The translations under genes and the position numbers were made by a program. The notes under the pieces were generated by a model. It saw only the letters and a list, made by a program, of their open reading frames with translations, searched no databases and was not told the origin of the DNA. A DNA stretch of 57,220 nt, taken from the NCBI GenBank assembly GCA_903838415.1, contig CAILYI010000170.1, positions 1 to 57,220 on the forward strand, given 5' to 3'. Positions 36,162-46,098 of this stretch are shown here, in pieces. How positions within the stretch are numbered: the stretch's first letter is position 1; each line of letters opens with the position of its first letter. The stretch comes from an uncultured Anaerolineae bacterium (lineage in GTDB: Bacteria; Chloroflexota; Anaerolineae; Anaerolineales; Villigracilaceae).

Positions 36162-37318
36162 GAGGCACCCGGTTGTGGTGTTTCCCCAAAAATCACGGTG
36201 CGATTGCGCCCGTCGTTTTTAGCGATGTAAAGGGCATGATCTGCGCGCTGGACAATATTTTCCACGCTCCGATCCTGCGGATGATGACACATCTCCGCAA
36301 TGCCGATGCTGAGGGTGGCAATACCCGGGGCCAGCTCAAACTGCGCGCCAATTGCCGCGACTTTTTCACGGATGCGTTCGGCGATATGCCCGGCTTGTTC
36401 GGCGCTGGCCTTGGGCAGCAGGATGGCGAATTCATCGCCGCCATAGCGCGCTAACACATCCACAGCGCGTAATTCGGCAACGGCGGCCTGCGCCACTGCT
36501 TTTAAGATATTATCACCCGCCAGGTGCCCGAGCGTATCGTTAACCACTTTGAGGTGATCGACATCGAACATGATGACAGTCAGCGGCGATTCATAGCGTA
36601 AAGAGACGTTAAACTCATAATCGCCGTATTCAAAGAAGTGACGGCGATTATATTGACCGGTCAGGCTGTCGGTGCGGGCGGCCTGTTTTTCGATGAGAAA
36701 GGCGCGCTGCAGCTCGGCATGAGCCGTATCCAGCGTTGCCTTGGCGTTGACCAGTTGTGCTTCAATCAGCTTGCTTGGGCTGATATCGCTCAGCATGACG
36801 CGAAACTCCCAAAGGCTTGCCAGATTCTGCACAAAAATCATCTCGAGCCGCGCCCAAAAGGGAACGGGGGCTTTGCCCAATATTTGGCATTCCAGGGTTT
36901 GCGCTTGGCCTGTTTCGGCCAGCAATTTTCGTCCCATGAAGAAAATATCCTGGTGCTCGCGCAGGATAAAGCGCGAAAATAGCTGGTTTTGCAGATTCTT
37001 TTTTGTCACCCCCAATAATGTGGCTGCGGTGAGATTGGTCTCCAGGATCATCCCTTTTTCACTCAACACAAGGTAACCCACCGGCGCCAGGTCATACAGA
37101 TCGAAATAACGCGCGCGCAAGTATTCAAGCTCGACCTGCGTACGGCGCAGTTCTTCATTTTGCATCTCAAGTTCAACCTGATGCACCTGCAATTCATGCA
37201 GCAGTTGCGCCGCGTTACCTTGAAATTCTCTCGGGTGGCCAGCTTCTTCGTTAACCTGGGTTTCCGCCCGCTGGCGCAGCGTACCGGTTTCAGTCACAAC
37301 GGATGGTTTCTTACTCAT
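36158..37318 (-). CDS. PAS-GGDEF diguanylate cyclase
   Basis: 386 residues from the ATG at 37318 (AAGGTGA 8 bases upstream). Coiled coil and PAS domain occupy about 35-210 (LLHELQVHQVELEMQNEELR, YFDLYDLAPVGYL). The GGDEF domain, about 225-385, has an intact active site YGGDEFAILL and the product-inhibition site RAVD five residues before it, plus NDTLGH and DHALYIAK. So an active, feedback-inhibited cyclase making cyclic di-GMP from GTP is predicted. The 3' end overlaps the next kinase by 4 bases. Probably the signal output of this sensory block. Confidence 0.93.
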   Translation of the reverse strand: MSKKPSVVTETGTLRQRAETQVNEEAGHPREFQGNAAQLLHELQVHQVELEMQNEELRRTQVELEYLRARYFDLYDLAPVGYLVLSEKGMILETNLTAATLLGVTKKNLQNQLFSRFILREHQDIFFMGRKLLAETGQAQTLECQILGKAPVPFWARLEMIFVQNLASLWEFRVMLSDISPSKLIEAQLVNAKATLDTAHAELQRAFLIEKQAARTDSLTGQYNRRHFFEYGDYEFNVSLRYESPLTVIMFDVDHLKVVNDTLGHLAGDNILKAVAQAAVAELRAVDVLARYGGDEFAILLPKASAEQAGHIAERIREKVAAIGAQFELAPGIATLSIGIAEMCHHPQDRSVENIVQRADHALYIAKNDGRNRTVIFGETPQPGAS

Positions 37319-37381
37319 AAGCGTCACCTTCGCTGGCACCAAAATAAAATGGGTTGGAAAAGAACATCCCTACGAATTTTT

Positions 37382-37477
37382 GAAGCTTTTGGCCACAGAT
37401 TACGCGAGGCGAAAAAAGATTTTTCCACCCAGGACACGAAAATCAGAAAGTTTACCCGCTGCGGGGTTTCCTTTGTG
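37382..37477. repeat. Interspersed intergenic repeat, copy B
   Basis: GAAGCTTTTGGCCACAGATT then ACGCG, followed about 60 bases later by GGGTTTCCTTTGTG. It matches copy A at 33653 at both ends with an insertion between. Confidence 0.7.
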
Positions 37478-37526
37478 ACCTTCGCATCCCGGTGGCAGAA
37501 GATTTAGACCGCCAGCCCATCAGGCT

Positions 37527-40500
37527 TCACGCATCGGCCGGGTTGACGCGGCGCTCGGTGGTGCTGATAGCATAGATTTCGCCATCAGCATTGAACAGCG
37601 CGGTGGCAGTCAGCCAGGCTTCAAAGCCCTGGCCATCCTTGGAGATGCGCGCCACGCGCTGCGGCTCCAGCATGGACGACTCGCTCAACTTACGCAGTAC
37701 GGTCAGGGCTTCCTTGCGTTCACCGGCCGGGCACAATTCGCGCAGATTCATCGAAAGCGCCTCGGACTCTCTCCAACCATACATTTTTTCCGCGGACGGG
37801 TTCCAGGCCTGGATGCGTCCATCCAACGCCAGCATCATAAAGGCATCGTTTGAATCGCGCACCAGGGCCACCAAGCGCCGCATGCCTTCCGTTTCTTGCA
37901 GGATAGCCTGGGCCTTCTTAATCTCGGTGATATCGGTAAAGGTGATCACCGCGCCCTCGATGACGTTCTCCAGGGTGCGGTAAGGCTGGATGCGCAGCAG
38001 GTACCAGACGCCTGCCTGGCTCAACACTTCGATCTCGCGGGGAATCAGGCTTTCCAGCACGGCCTGCACATCAAACACCAGGCGGGTGTAATTCACCAGA
38101 TTGGTGACAATATGACCCACCGGGCGGCCCACATCCCCGTGAATCAGGTTGATGACCTGGGTGATGGAGGGTGTAAAGCGCTGGATGCGCAACTGGTAAT
38201 CGACAAAAATGGTGCCGATGCCGGTACTGGTCAACAGGTTGCCGATGTCGTTATTGGCGCGCGACAGATCGGTCACTTTTTGCTGCAACTCAGCATTGAC
38301 CGTCGCCAGCTCTTCATTGACCGATTGCAACTCTTCCTTGGAAGTTTCCAGCTCCTCGTTGGTGGATTGCAATTCCTCGTTGACCGATTGCATCTCCTCG
38401 TTGGAGGATTTCAATTCCTCGTTGGCGGTTTCCAGTTCCTCGTTGGCGGTCTGGAGATATTCTTCCTTGGAACGCAGTTCACGCTTGAGGGTGGCGATGC
38501 GCTCTTCCACATCCGAGGCGGTTTCGCCAGCGCTGACATGCAGAACAGCGGCATGGTTAGAGTCCACTTCCGGGGCTTCCTCCAGGATCACCAGGAATAG
38601 ATTCTGCTCAAAACCGGAAATGGGTTCCGGCATCACCGGGCGGATGGTCAAATGGACGGTGGTGAAATCACCGTTGGTTTTGACGCGCAACCCCGGACAG
38701 CTCACCAACTCCCGATGGGAGACGGCTTTGTGCAGGCTGCTGGTTAAATCACGCCGCAGCCCTTCGCGCGCCATCTTCAAGATATTCAGCCCGGCTTCGC
38801 CCTGGACAGGTTCCAGGTAGCGCCCGGTGCGTCCATGCAGATACAGGATCTCGCCGCGCTGGTTGACCAGCACCCCGGAGGCGGAATAATGCCGCAGCAG
38901 CGCCTGCTCAGTCAGCTCACGCAGCGAAACGGCTCGCGCCAGCAGCTTCTTTTCAGCCAAAATTGGGGAAAGGGCAGCGTCTGCCTCAGATAGAACAAAC
39001 TTGCCGAGCACGCGGCCAATCGAGGGGCGTTTCGCATCATACAAATCGGACTTGCGCTGATAAAGCTTCATTTTCCGATCGATAGAATTGAACAAATCAG
39101 AAAAATCGCCGATCGACTCAGAGGTTCCCAAGAAGAGATACCCGCCCTGGTTCAAGGCATAATGGAACAGAGGCAGCAGTTTCTTCTGCAATTCGGAACC
39201 CATGTAAATCAACAGGTTGCGGCAGCTGATCATATCGAGCTTGGAAAAAGGCGGATCCTTGATCACATCCTGCTCGGAAAAGATCAGGATATCGCGGATG
39301 CCTTTTTGAATGCGATACGAAGCGCCATCCGGCTGCAGGGTGAAAAAGCGCGCCAGGCGCTCCGGCGCAATATCCGCGGCAATGCTGGCCGGGTAGATGC
39401 CGCTGCGAGCCTGCTCAATGGCCTGGCTGTCGATATCGGTGGCAAAAACCTGCAGCTTGAAGTTCTGCTTGAGGGCTTCCATCTGTTCCTGCATCAGGAT
39501 GGCGATCGAATACGGTTCCTCGCCGCTGGAGCAGCCCGGCACCCAAACCCGGACTGCCGCGCCGGAAGCTTTGCCAGCGAATAACTGCGGAATAGCCTGC
39601 TCGCGCAGCACTTCAAAGGCCGCCGGGTCGCGGAAGAAGTTAGTGACGCCGATCAGCAAATCGCGGAAAAGCGCTTCCACTTCAACGGGCGTTTTCTGCA
39701 GGAAGCGCATGTAATCATCCAGCCGTTGGATTTGTTGAACCGCCATGCGCCGCTCCACGCGCCGCGTGATGGTGTTTTGTTTATAGAGTGAGAAATCATG
39801 CCCGGTCTGGGCGCGCAGTATGACGAAGATTTTCTTGTAGATGCCTTCTTTTTTGCCGTCCAAAGAAATCACATCCGCCCCGGTCAGGTCATATGCATGC
39901 GTGGCATAAGCGATCAACTGTCCGGCCATCTCACCTGGCGGCAGGACGTAATCCACCAGGCCAGTGGCGATGGCGCTGCGCGGCATGCCGTCATACTCGG
40001 TGGAATCCAGGCTCTGGGCCATGGCCATGCCGCCTTCGCCCTTGATGGCGCGCAGCCCAAGGGTGCCGTCACTGCCGGTGCCGGAGAGCACGATGCAGAT
40101 GGCGCGTTCGTGCTGATCCATGGCCAGTGAGCGGAAGAAGAAGTCGATCGGCAGGCGCAATCCGCGCGGCACAGCCGGTTCAAGCAGCTGCAGCGAGCCA
40201 TTCAGGAAGGCCATATCGGCGTTGGGCGGAATGATATAGGTGCAGTTGGGTTCAACCTGCATGCCGTCTTCCACTTCATAGACCTGCATGCGCGTGTAGC
40301 GCTTGATGAGTTCGGTCAGCATGCTCTTATGATTGGGGTCAAGGTGCTGCACCAGCACAAAAGCCATGCCCGGTTCAACATCAGCCGGCATCCCCGAGAA
40401 GAAGGCTTCAAAGGCCGCCAAACCGCCAGCCGATGCGCCAATCCCAACAATGGGGAAGTTTCTTTTCTTTTCCGCTTCCGCTTCCGGAGCAACGAGCGAG

Positions 40501-40550
40501 GCGGGGATTTCTGGCGGCAAGGCAGGTGGGGTTATCTTTTTAGCGGTCAT
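37527..40550 (-). CDS. CheB-CheR-PAS fusion protein
   Basis: 1007 residues from the ATG at 40550 (GGAGA upstream). The CheB methylesterase domain lies at about 33-215; Ser in IGASAGG, His in VQHLDPNHKS and Asp in GTGSDGTLG form the catalytic triad. No receiver precedes it. The CheR methyltransferase domain (about 230-490) has TNFFRDPAAF and the SAM-binding VWVPGCSSGEEPYSIA. A long coiled coil at about 690-765 consists of NEELxSx heptads, then two PAS domains (about 770-1000). Such fusions modify glutamates of chemoreceptor-like or PAS sensor partners. No chemoreceptor, CheA, CheW or CheY gene is in the window. Confidence 0.92.
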   Translation of the reverse strand: MTAKKITPPALPPEIPASLVAPEAEAEKKRNFPIVGIGASAGGLAAFEAFFSGMPADVEPGMAFVLVQHLDPNHKSMLTELIKRYTRMQVYEVEDGMQVEPNCTYIIPPNADMAFLNGSLQLLEPAVPRGLRLPIDFFFRSLAMDQHERAICIVLSGTGSDGTLGLRAIKGEGGMAMAQSLDSTEYDGMPRSAIATGLVDYVLPPGEMAGQLIAYATHAYDLTGADVISLDGKKEGIYKKIFVILRAQTGHDFSLYKQNTITRRVERRMAVQQIQRLDDYMRFLQKTPVEVEALFRDLLIGVTNFFRDPAAFEVLREQAIPQLFAGKASGAAVRVWVPGCSSGEEPYSIAILMQEQMEALKQNFKLQVFATDIDSQAIEQARSGIYPASIAADIAPERLARFFTLQPDGASYRIQKGIRDILIFSEQDVIKDPPFSKLDMISCRNLLIYMGSELQKKLLPLFHYALNQGGYLFLGTSESIGDFSDLFNSIDRKMKLYQRKSDLYDAKRPSIGRVLGKFVLSEADAALSPILAEKKLLARAVSLRELTEQALLRHYSASGVLVNQRGEILYLHGRTGRYLEPVQGEAGLNILKMAREGLRRDLTSSLHKAVSHRELVSCPGLRVKTNGDFTTVHLTIRPVMPEPISGFEQNLFLVILEEAPEVDSNHAAVLHVSAGETASDVEERIATLKRELRSKEEYLQTANEELETANEELKSSNEEMQSVNEELQSTNEELETSKEELQSVNEELATVNAELQQKVTDLSRANNDIGNLLTSTGIGTIFVDYQLRIQRFTPSITQVINLIHGDVGRPVGHIVTNLVNYTRLVFDVQAVLESLIPREIEVLSQAGVWYLLRIQPYRTLENVIEGAVITFTDITEIKKAQAILQETEGMRRLVALVRDSNDAFMMLALDGRIQAWNPSAEKMYGWRESEALSMNLRELCPAGERKEALTVLRKLSESSMLEPQRVARISKDGQGFEAWLTATALFNADGEIYAISTTERRVNPADA

Positions 40551-40572
40551 GGTATTCTCCGTGGATCTGTTT

Positions 40573-43500
40573 CTAAACAACCGGCAATGTCAGGCTGAAG
40601 GTGGTTCCCTGCCCCGGCGCGCTCATCACATGGATGGCGCCGCCATTGGCTTCCAGCAGTTTTTTACTGACAGCCAACCCCAACCCGATGCCCGTGTTCC
40701 TGGTGGTGAAGAGTGGCTCAAAGATTTTCGTGATGTTTTCGGGGGCGATGCCAATACCGGTATCAATGACATCCAGCTTAATCATACCATCTTGCAGAGC
40801 GGCTGAGATGGTCAATTTCCCACCAGTGGGCATGGCCTGACAGGCGTTTTCTGTCAGGTTGCCAAGCACCTGAATCAGCTGGCGCGGGTCGCAAAAGGCG
40901 GACGGCAAATCGGCAGGGACATCGAGTGTGACCTGCACCGTGGGCGGCGTGGGGAAACGTCCCAGCACCTGATTGAGCAGTTCCAAAACGGGCACCGGTT
41001 CCCGTTCCACGGTTTTGATGCGCGTAAAATCCAGCAGGTCGGTGACGATCTTATCGGAGGTGAGAGTTTCCTTTTGGATAATATCCAGATATTCCCTGAC
41101 CTTGTCGCTGGCCTCGGGCTGGGATAGTTTCAAATAGTAGACTGCGTTGGAGATGACGCCCAAAGGATTGCGCAGTTCGTGCCCCACGCTGGCGGCCATC
41201 TGCCCGAGCGCAGCCAGGCGTTCCTGGCGCATGAGCTGCTCCTGGGCCTCGTGCAGTTCGCGCGCGCGCTCCTCCACCAGGTCTTCCAGATGTTCGGAAT
41301 AGCGCTTGAGCTGCGCCCTGGTTTGTTTGGCTTCGGTCATGTCGCGCAGAACGAAGAGCATACTGATTGGCTGCCCGTCAACATTGTTGATAAAGCTGCC
41401 ATTCACTGAAAAATCAAAGCGGCTGCCATCCGGACGCAGCCCGATGTATTCGTCATCTCCCAGGCGCTGCCCCTGGAGCAGCTTGCCAATATTCGTCATG
41501 GCGCGTTCCAAATCCTCGGGGACCAGGAAATCACTGAGCAAATGGCCCACCAGTTGATCTTCACGCTCACAGTGCCACATCCGCAGCGCGGAAGGGGAAA
41601 CCATGCGGATACGGCCCTCCAAATCGGTCAGGGTGATGTCGTCCGGCGATGCATCCAGGATGGAACGATAGAGCGCTTCGCTGGCCCGCAGGGCATCTTC
41701 CATCTGTTTCCTCGCCGTGATGTCGCGCATGATGAACAGCACACTGACGGGCTGCCCGGCCGCATTGCGGATAAAGTTGCCAGTCACTGCAAAATCAAAT
41801 ACGCTGCCATCCGGGCGCCGCCCGCGGTATTCGTCATTTTCCAAAACCCGCCCATCGAACATGCCTTGAAAGTCCCTGGCGGCGCGCTCCAAATCCTCGG
41901 GAACCAGGAAATCGCCGACAAGCTGCCCAACAAGCTGTTCCTCGCGTTCGCAGCCCCAAATCTTCAACGCGGAGGGGGAAACCATGCGAATACGGCCCTG
42001 CAGATCGGTGAGGGTGATGTCATCCGGCGAGGCGATCAGGATGGAACGATAGAGCGCTTCACTGGCCAGCAAGGCATCTTCCATCTGTTTCCTCGCCGTG
42101 ATGTCGCGCATAATACCCTGGCGGTAGAGCGGCTGGCCCTGCGCATCGGGCAGCACGGTGATGGTGTCACCCACCCAACGGAACTCGCCCTGTTTGTTGC
42201 GAATTCGATATTCAAGCACGCCCGTGGCGCGCCCGGCGGTTCGGCAGAGAGCGTTTGTGCGTTCGATTTCCTGCACGATTTGCGGGAAGTCGTCAGGATG
42301 AATCGAGTCCAGCACTTCTTCGACAGGCATGCCCATCATTTCTTCAGCCTTCCATCCCAGCACTTGCTCCATGACCGGGCTGATGTAATCGTAAGCATCC
42401 AGCTGTAAATTGCGGCGGTAGACCACTTCGTGCGAGTTATTCAGCATGAAGCGAAAACGCTCTTCGCTCGCTTGCAGCGCCACTTCGGCCCGTTTGCGTT
42501 CGCTGATATCAATGCTGACGTTGGCATAGAAATCAGTTCCCATGGCGAAGACCGCCGACAGGTAATATTTGTCGTTGGTGACAAAGTGGGTTTCGAACTG
42601 CCGGGACTGCCCGGAGGCGACCACTTCCCGGCACAATTCTAGATAGGGCCGCATGACCTGCGCCCCGAACAGATCGTTGGCGCGTTTGCCGAGCAAATCC
42701 TCTGGCGCTTGCTGCAAATCGGCTACGCCCAGGGCGTTGATATCCTGCAATTCCCAATCCACGATTTCATGGTGTTCATCGTACAGCAGCCGGTAGATGA
42801 CGCCGCTCATGGGCAAGTTATGAAAGAGCGCGCGGAATCTGGCTTCGCTCTCGCGCAGGGCCTGTTCAGACTGTTTGCGCTCGGTGATATCGCGTCCGAA
42901 GATGGTGACGCCGCGAATTTCGGCGCTGGCCTCGCCAATCGGGCTGAAGCGATATTCGATATAGTGGGGCGCATCCCGAAAGCGGGTCCCTGTTTCAACG
43001 GCGAAATGTTCGCCTTGCAAGGCGCGGTCATAATAGCCTCGCCATTCTGCGTTTGCTTCAGGTGGAAAACTGGGAAGCAATACGCTTTCTCCCATTTGCA
43101 AGCGGTGCCCGAGCGCGGCGCTGACGTTGCGATGGAACTGCTCATTGCCCACAATCAGGCCATAGTTCTTATCGACCGCCCAGATGCTGCCATCGGTATT
43201 TTCGATCAATGCGCTTAAATTGGTTTCGCTCTTGCGCAGCGCCTCTTCGGCCTGCTTGCGTTCGGTAATGTCAAGCAGCAAGGCCACAAAATAATCAACC
43301 GTTCGATCTGGCTGGCGCACACACTGAACCGCCATGTGAATATGCAGGCTATGTCCATCTTTATGGATAAAGCGTTTTTCGAGGACATACCCGTCAATTT
43401 CACCCGCCATGATCCGGTTGAATTGCGCCAAATCGGCGGCAATATCATCCGGATGGGTCATTTCGTCCCAGGTCATCTGTCTGATTTCAGCACTGGTATA

Positions 43501-45456
43501 TCCGAGCATATTAACCAGGGTTTCATTGACATCAATCCAGCCTTTTTCCGGTGAAGTGATAGCGCTCCCCGTCAGCGGCAATTCAAAGTAACTGCGAAAG
43601 CGTGCCTCGCTGTTGCGCAGGGCAAATTCGGCCTGCTTGCGTTCGGTGATATCCAGCGTTACGCCGATGTACCGAACAAATTCCCCCTGCTCGTTAAAGT
43701 AAGGCTGGGCACGGTCGTAGACCCAGCGTACGCTGCCATTGGGCTGCACGATCCGGTGTTCGAGTTCATAGATCGAGTGGATCTGCAGTGCTTTCATGAA
43801 GTTGTCGTTTAACATGGCCGCGTCATCAGGATGAATGCACATTTCTAGCATCAAGTCATAAGCCGGTGAAGGGCCGCTGGGATCCAAACCATAGATACGG
43901 TATTCCTCCTCGGACCAAATCGTTGTCTGTGTGGCGGCAATGTACTCGAAGCTGCCCAATTGCGCGATCTTCTGGGTTTCCGCCAACCTGTTACGCGCCT
44001 GCTCCAACGAATTCTCAACCTGCTTGCGCTCAGAGATGTCTTGCGCGACACCCGTCAGAAAAACGGGCTGGCCCTGCTCATCGAAGATGGTATCGCCAGA
44101 CCTGGCCCAAATATGGCGGATGGAACCATCTGGCATAATGATGCGATATTCAATCGGTTGGTTGGCAATGTTGGCGGCATTGGAAGGCAGCACGAGGTAC
44201 AGGTCATCCGGGTGAATCACTTTTGAGATTGCATTTCCCAGGCGCCCAGTGTAGGTACTTTTATCAATCCCAAAAATCTGAAACATCTCGTCCGACCAGG
44301 TCACTTCGCCCGTTTTCACATTCCATTTCCAATTCCCAAGGTGGGCAATCGACTGGGCGTTCTTCAAGTCCGCTTCTGAGAGACGGTATTTGGCTTCGCT
44401 CTCACGCAAAGCGGATAAGACAGCCACCTGCGCGCGGGAATAGCCTAAATTCTGCTGCCGCCAGAGCATATACAGTCCCAACCCGGCGATGACGCTCAAC
44501 GCGCCGATAAAAAATACGGTCTGCCAGATTCTTTCCCACAGCGACGCGGCCATTTCATTGGCATCCATTTGCGCCAGCAGCAGCCAGGGCGAGGCGGGCA
44601 CGGCCATTGCAACGCCAATCACCGGCCTGCCAGCCTGATCCAGGCCTTCCAGCAGGCCGGTCGCGCCCAGCCCGGCCTGAACTGCCAGCAAGTCCGTTTG
44701 ATCGAGCGGTAGCTTCAAGGTCAGGGCGGTATTCTGCCCCGAGCCAAGATCATTCAATAACAGGATTTCATTTCCATCACGGCGCAGCAGCAAAGTATCA
44801 ACGGTGACATTGGTAATCGGCCACTGTTTGAGCCTGGCGTAGACTTGAAGGTTGGGATCGAAGCGAAAAACGAGCACACCCAGCGCATCGGCGTCATCCG
44901 CCCCGGCGAACAGCGGAACCAGGATGGACAGACGAATGAAGTCATTCTGGGGTTCGCGGTGGAAATCCAAAAAGGTGATCTGACGCGAGCGCAACGCCGC
45001 GGCGGCAGCCTGCTTCAACTGCTCGGAAGGTGCTTCGGGCTGGTTGGGAACGGAAATCATCTCAAGGCCCTGCACATCCAACAGGGAAACCCGGTCATAT
45101 TCGAGATGCGCTTGAGTTCGCGTCAACCAAACGGTCAGCCGCTTTCGGAGTTCAGCGTCCTGCGGAGCCGCAAAGGAATTCCGCACCAGTTCGTTAAAGT
45201 TATCGTTTTGATAAAAGAGCGCGGCATCGTCCAGGCGGTCATTGCGCCAGTTTTCGAGTTCACCTGTTTTCAATTGAAGGCCAGCCCTGAGTTCATTCTC
45301 CAGATGAACGCGGAATTGTCTGGCGTACTGCTGGTAGGACACCAACGCTGAGATGGAAACCGCGATCACGATCAGAGAAAAAATCAAAATAAACAAATGG
45401 CGCGAGAATTTTGTTTGGGATACCAGCGTCCCTGGGGTAGGTTCAGCAGTGTTCAA
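40573..45456 (-). CDS. Membrane sensor kinase with extracellular Cache domain and eight PAS domains
   Basis: 1627 residues from a TTG at 45456 (AAGGAA upstream). A first membrane helix (about 20-42) and second (about 308-330, FFIGALSVIAGLGLYML) enclose a Cache-type sensor domain. Eight PAS units follow; six end in the typical DITERKQ or DISERKR linker. Units 7 and 8 (about 1120-1370) are close duplicates. HisKA has VGHELRNPLGVI; HATPase has LTENACQAM, DTGIGI and GIGLGLAVSKKL. It lies 22 bases upstream of the CheB-CheR gene, which is probably co-transcribed. The many PAS units suggest multi-signal input, such as redox or small ligands. It is the start of the 15.6-kb sensory block. Confidence 0.9.
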   Translation of the reverse strand: MNTAEPTPGTLVSQTKFSRHLFILIFSLIVIAVSISALVSYQQYARQFRVHLENELRAGLQLKTGELENWRNDRLDDAALFYQNDNFNELVRNSFAAPQDAELRKRLTVWLTRTQAHLEYDRVSLLDVQGLEMISVPNQPEAPSEQLKQAAAAALRSRQITFLDFHREPQNDFIRLSILVPLFAGADDADALGVLVFRFDPNLQVYARLKQWPITNVTVDTLLLRRDGNEILLLNDLGSGQNTALTLKLPLDQTDLLAVQAGLGATGLLEGLDQAGRPVIGVAMAVPASPWLLLAQMDANEMAASLWERIWQTVFFIGALSVIAGLGLYMLWRQQNLGYSRAQVAVLSALRESEAKYRLSEADLKNAQSIAHLGNWKWNVKTGEVTWSDEMFQIFGIDKSTYTGRLGNAISKVIHPDDLYLVLPSNAANIANQPIEYRIIMPDGSIRHIWARSGDTIFDEQGQPVFLTGVAQDISERKQVENSLEQARNRLAETQKIAQLGSFEYIAATQTTIWSEEEYRIYGLDPSGPSPAYDLMLEMCIHPDDAAMLNDNFMKALQIHSIYELEHRIVQPNGSVRWVYDRAQPYFNEQGEFVRYIGVTLDITERKQAEFALRNSEARFRSYFELPLTGSAITSPEKGWIDVNETLVNMLGYTSAEIRQMTWDEMTHPDDIAADLAQFNRIMAGEIDGYVLEKRFIHKDGHSLHIHMAVQCVRQPDRTVDYFVALLLDITERKQAEEALRKSETNLSALIENTDGSIWAVDKNYGLIVGNEQFHRNVSAALGHRLQMGESVLLPSFPPEANAEWRGYYDRALQGEHFAVETGTRFRDAPHYIEYRFSPIGEASAEIRGVTIFGRDITERKQSEQALRESEARFRALFHNLPMSGVIYRLLYDEHHEIVDWELQDINALGVADLQQAPEDLLGKRANDLFGAQVMRPYLELCREVVASGQSRQFETHFVTNDKYYLSAVFAMGTDFYANVSIDISERKRAEVALQASEERFRFMLNNSHEVVYRRNLQLDAYDYISPVMEQVLGWKAEEMMGMPVEEVLDSIHPDDFPQIVQEIERTNALCRTAGRATGVLEYRIRNKQGEFRWVGDTITVLPDAQGQPLYRQGIMRDITARKQMEDALLASEALYRSILIASPDDITLTDLQGRIRMVSPSALKIWGCEREEQLVGQLVGDFLVPEDLERAARDFQGMFDGRVLENDEYRGRRPDGSVFDFAVTGNFIRNAAGQPVSVLFIMRDITARKQMEDALRASEALYRSILDASPDDITLTDLEGRIRMVSPSALRMWHCEREDQLVGHLLSDFLVPEDLERAMTNIGKLLQGQRLGDDEYIGLRPDGSRFDFSVNGSFINNVDGQPISMLFVLRDMTEAKQTRAQLKRYSEHLEDLVEERARELHEAQEQLMRQERLAALGQMAASVGHELRNPLGVISNAVYYLKLSQPEASDKVREYLDIIQKETLTSDKIVTDLLDFTRIKTVEREPVPVLELLNQVLGRFPTPPTVQVTLDVPADLPSAFCDPRQLIQVLGNLTENACQAMPTGGKLTISAALQDGMIKLDVIDTGIGIAPENITKIFEPLFTTRNTGIGLGLAVSKKLLEANGGAIHVMSAPGQGTTFSLTLPVV
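41330..42091. repeat. Tandem intragenic duplication of a PAS module
   Basis: Two PAS units of 127 codons repeat with a period of 381 bases: CCATCTGTTTCCTCGCCGTG occurs at 41700 and again at 42081. The units share SEALYRSIL, SPDDITLTDL, GRIRMVSPSAL and FLVPEDLERA. Confidence 0.8.
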
Positions 45457-46098
45457 GGGAAGTTCCTTCAGGAATTAAATTAAAGAGCCGCCGGGGCGCT
45501 GTTCGCGCAAACGGCGACCAATCCCGGCGTTGAGTAGGCAACTCCAAACAGGGAGACAATATTAATGACAGGATAAGTTGAGTAAAAAAGGGGAGGATGC
45601 TGCCGCCAGACAGGTGCAGCGCCTGCTGGCGAAACGAGTATTCTCTGCGCCAGGCCACAATCAACCTCTACTGGATTCCAAATAACAATAAGTTTGCCAA
45701 ATAAATTTGCCAGCACCCACCCGGCAGGCAGGTGACGTACTTCAATCATATCCTGATTAATGCTCCGCTGACATGACAGTTTTGTATACCGGCAGGCTGG
45801 CGTTTCCTTGCCGGTTATTCGTGGCTGAGCTTTCGTTGGTGCTGTTAACGACGCGTGGTTTACCGCCAAGGGGCACAAGAGGCCACCCCCCTGCACTTCG
45901 GGGGGCCAAGACGCCAGGTTTTTAATACCTGGTAGTTTGTGTTTAGCTTGCATCTTCGGAAGTTTTCGCCTTGCAAATTACAATCTCCAATGCGGAGATT
46001 AAAGTTTCCAATGCGCAAATTTCAAAAGGGGCTGAATTACAACAAAAACCTGCGAGATGTTCTTCTGTCTGCGCGCATCAATACGGAAAGGTAAGCCG
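45457..46098. other. Intergenic region with several hairpins, 642 bases
   Basis: No gene that I can support. Contents: GC-rich hairpin CCCCCC-N8-GGGGGG at 45886-45905 flanked by GGCCA and CC; CCAGGT-N7-ACCTGG at 45914-45932; AATCTCC-N5-GGAGATT at 45982-46000; and CCAATGCG twice in 24 bases around 45988-46018. The GCCAAGG and CCAAGACGCCA strings look like the common genome-wide repeats. Terminator of sixA (minus strand) and the leader of the 8-PAS kinase would have to lie here. Confidence 0.6.

Noticed and set aside
33742..45456. Complete chemotaxis system
   Set aside because: Only a CheB-CheR fusion is present; CheA, CheW, CheY and receptors are missing.
45480..45953. 157-codon minus frame in the gap before the 8-PAS kinase
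   Set aside because: No domain, no ribosome site, spans hairpins and dispersed-repeat sequence.
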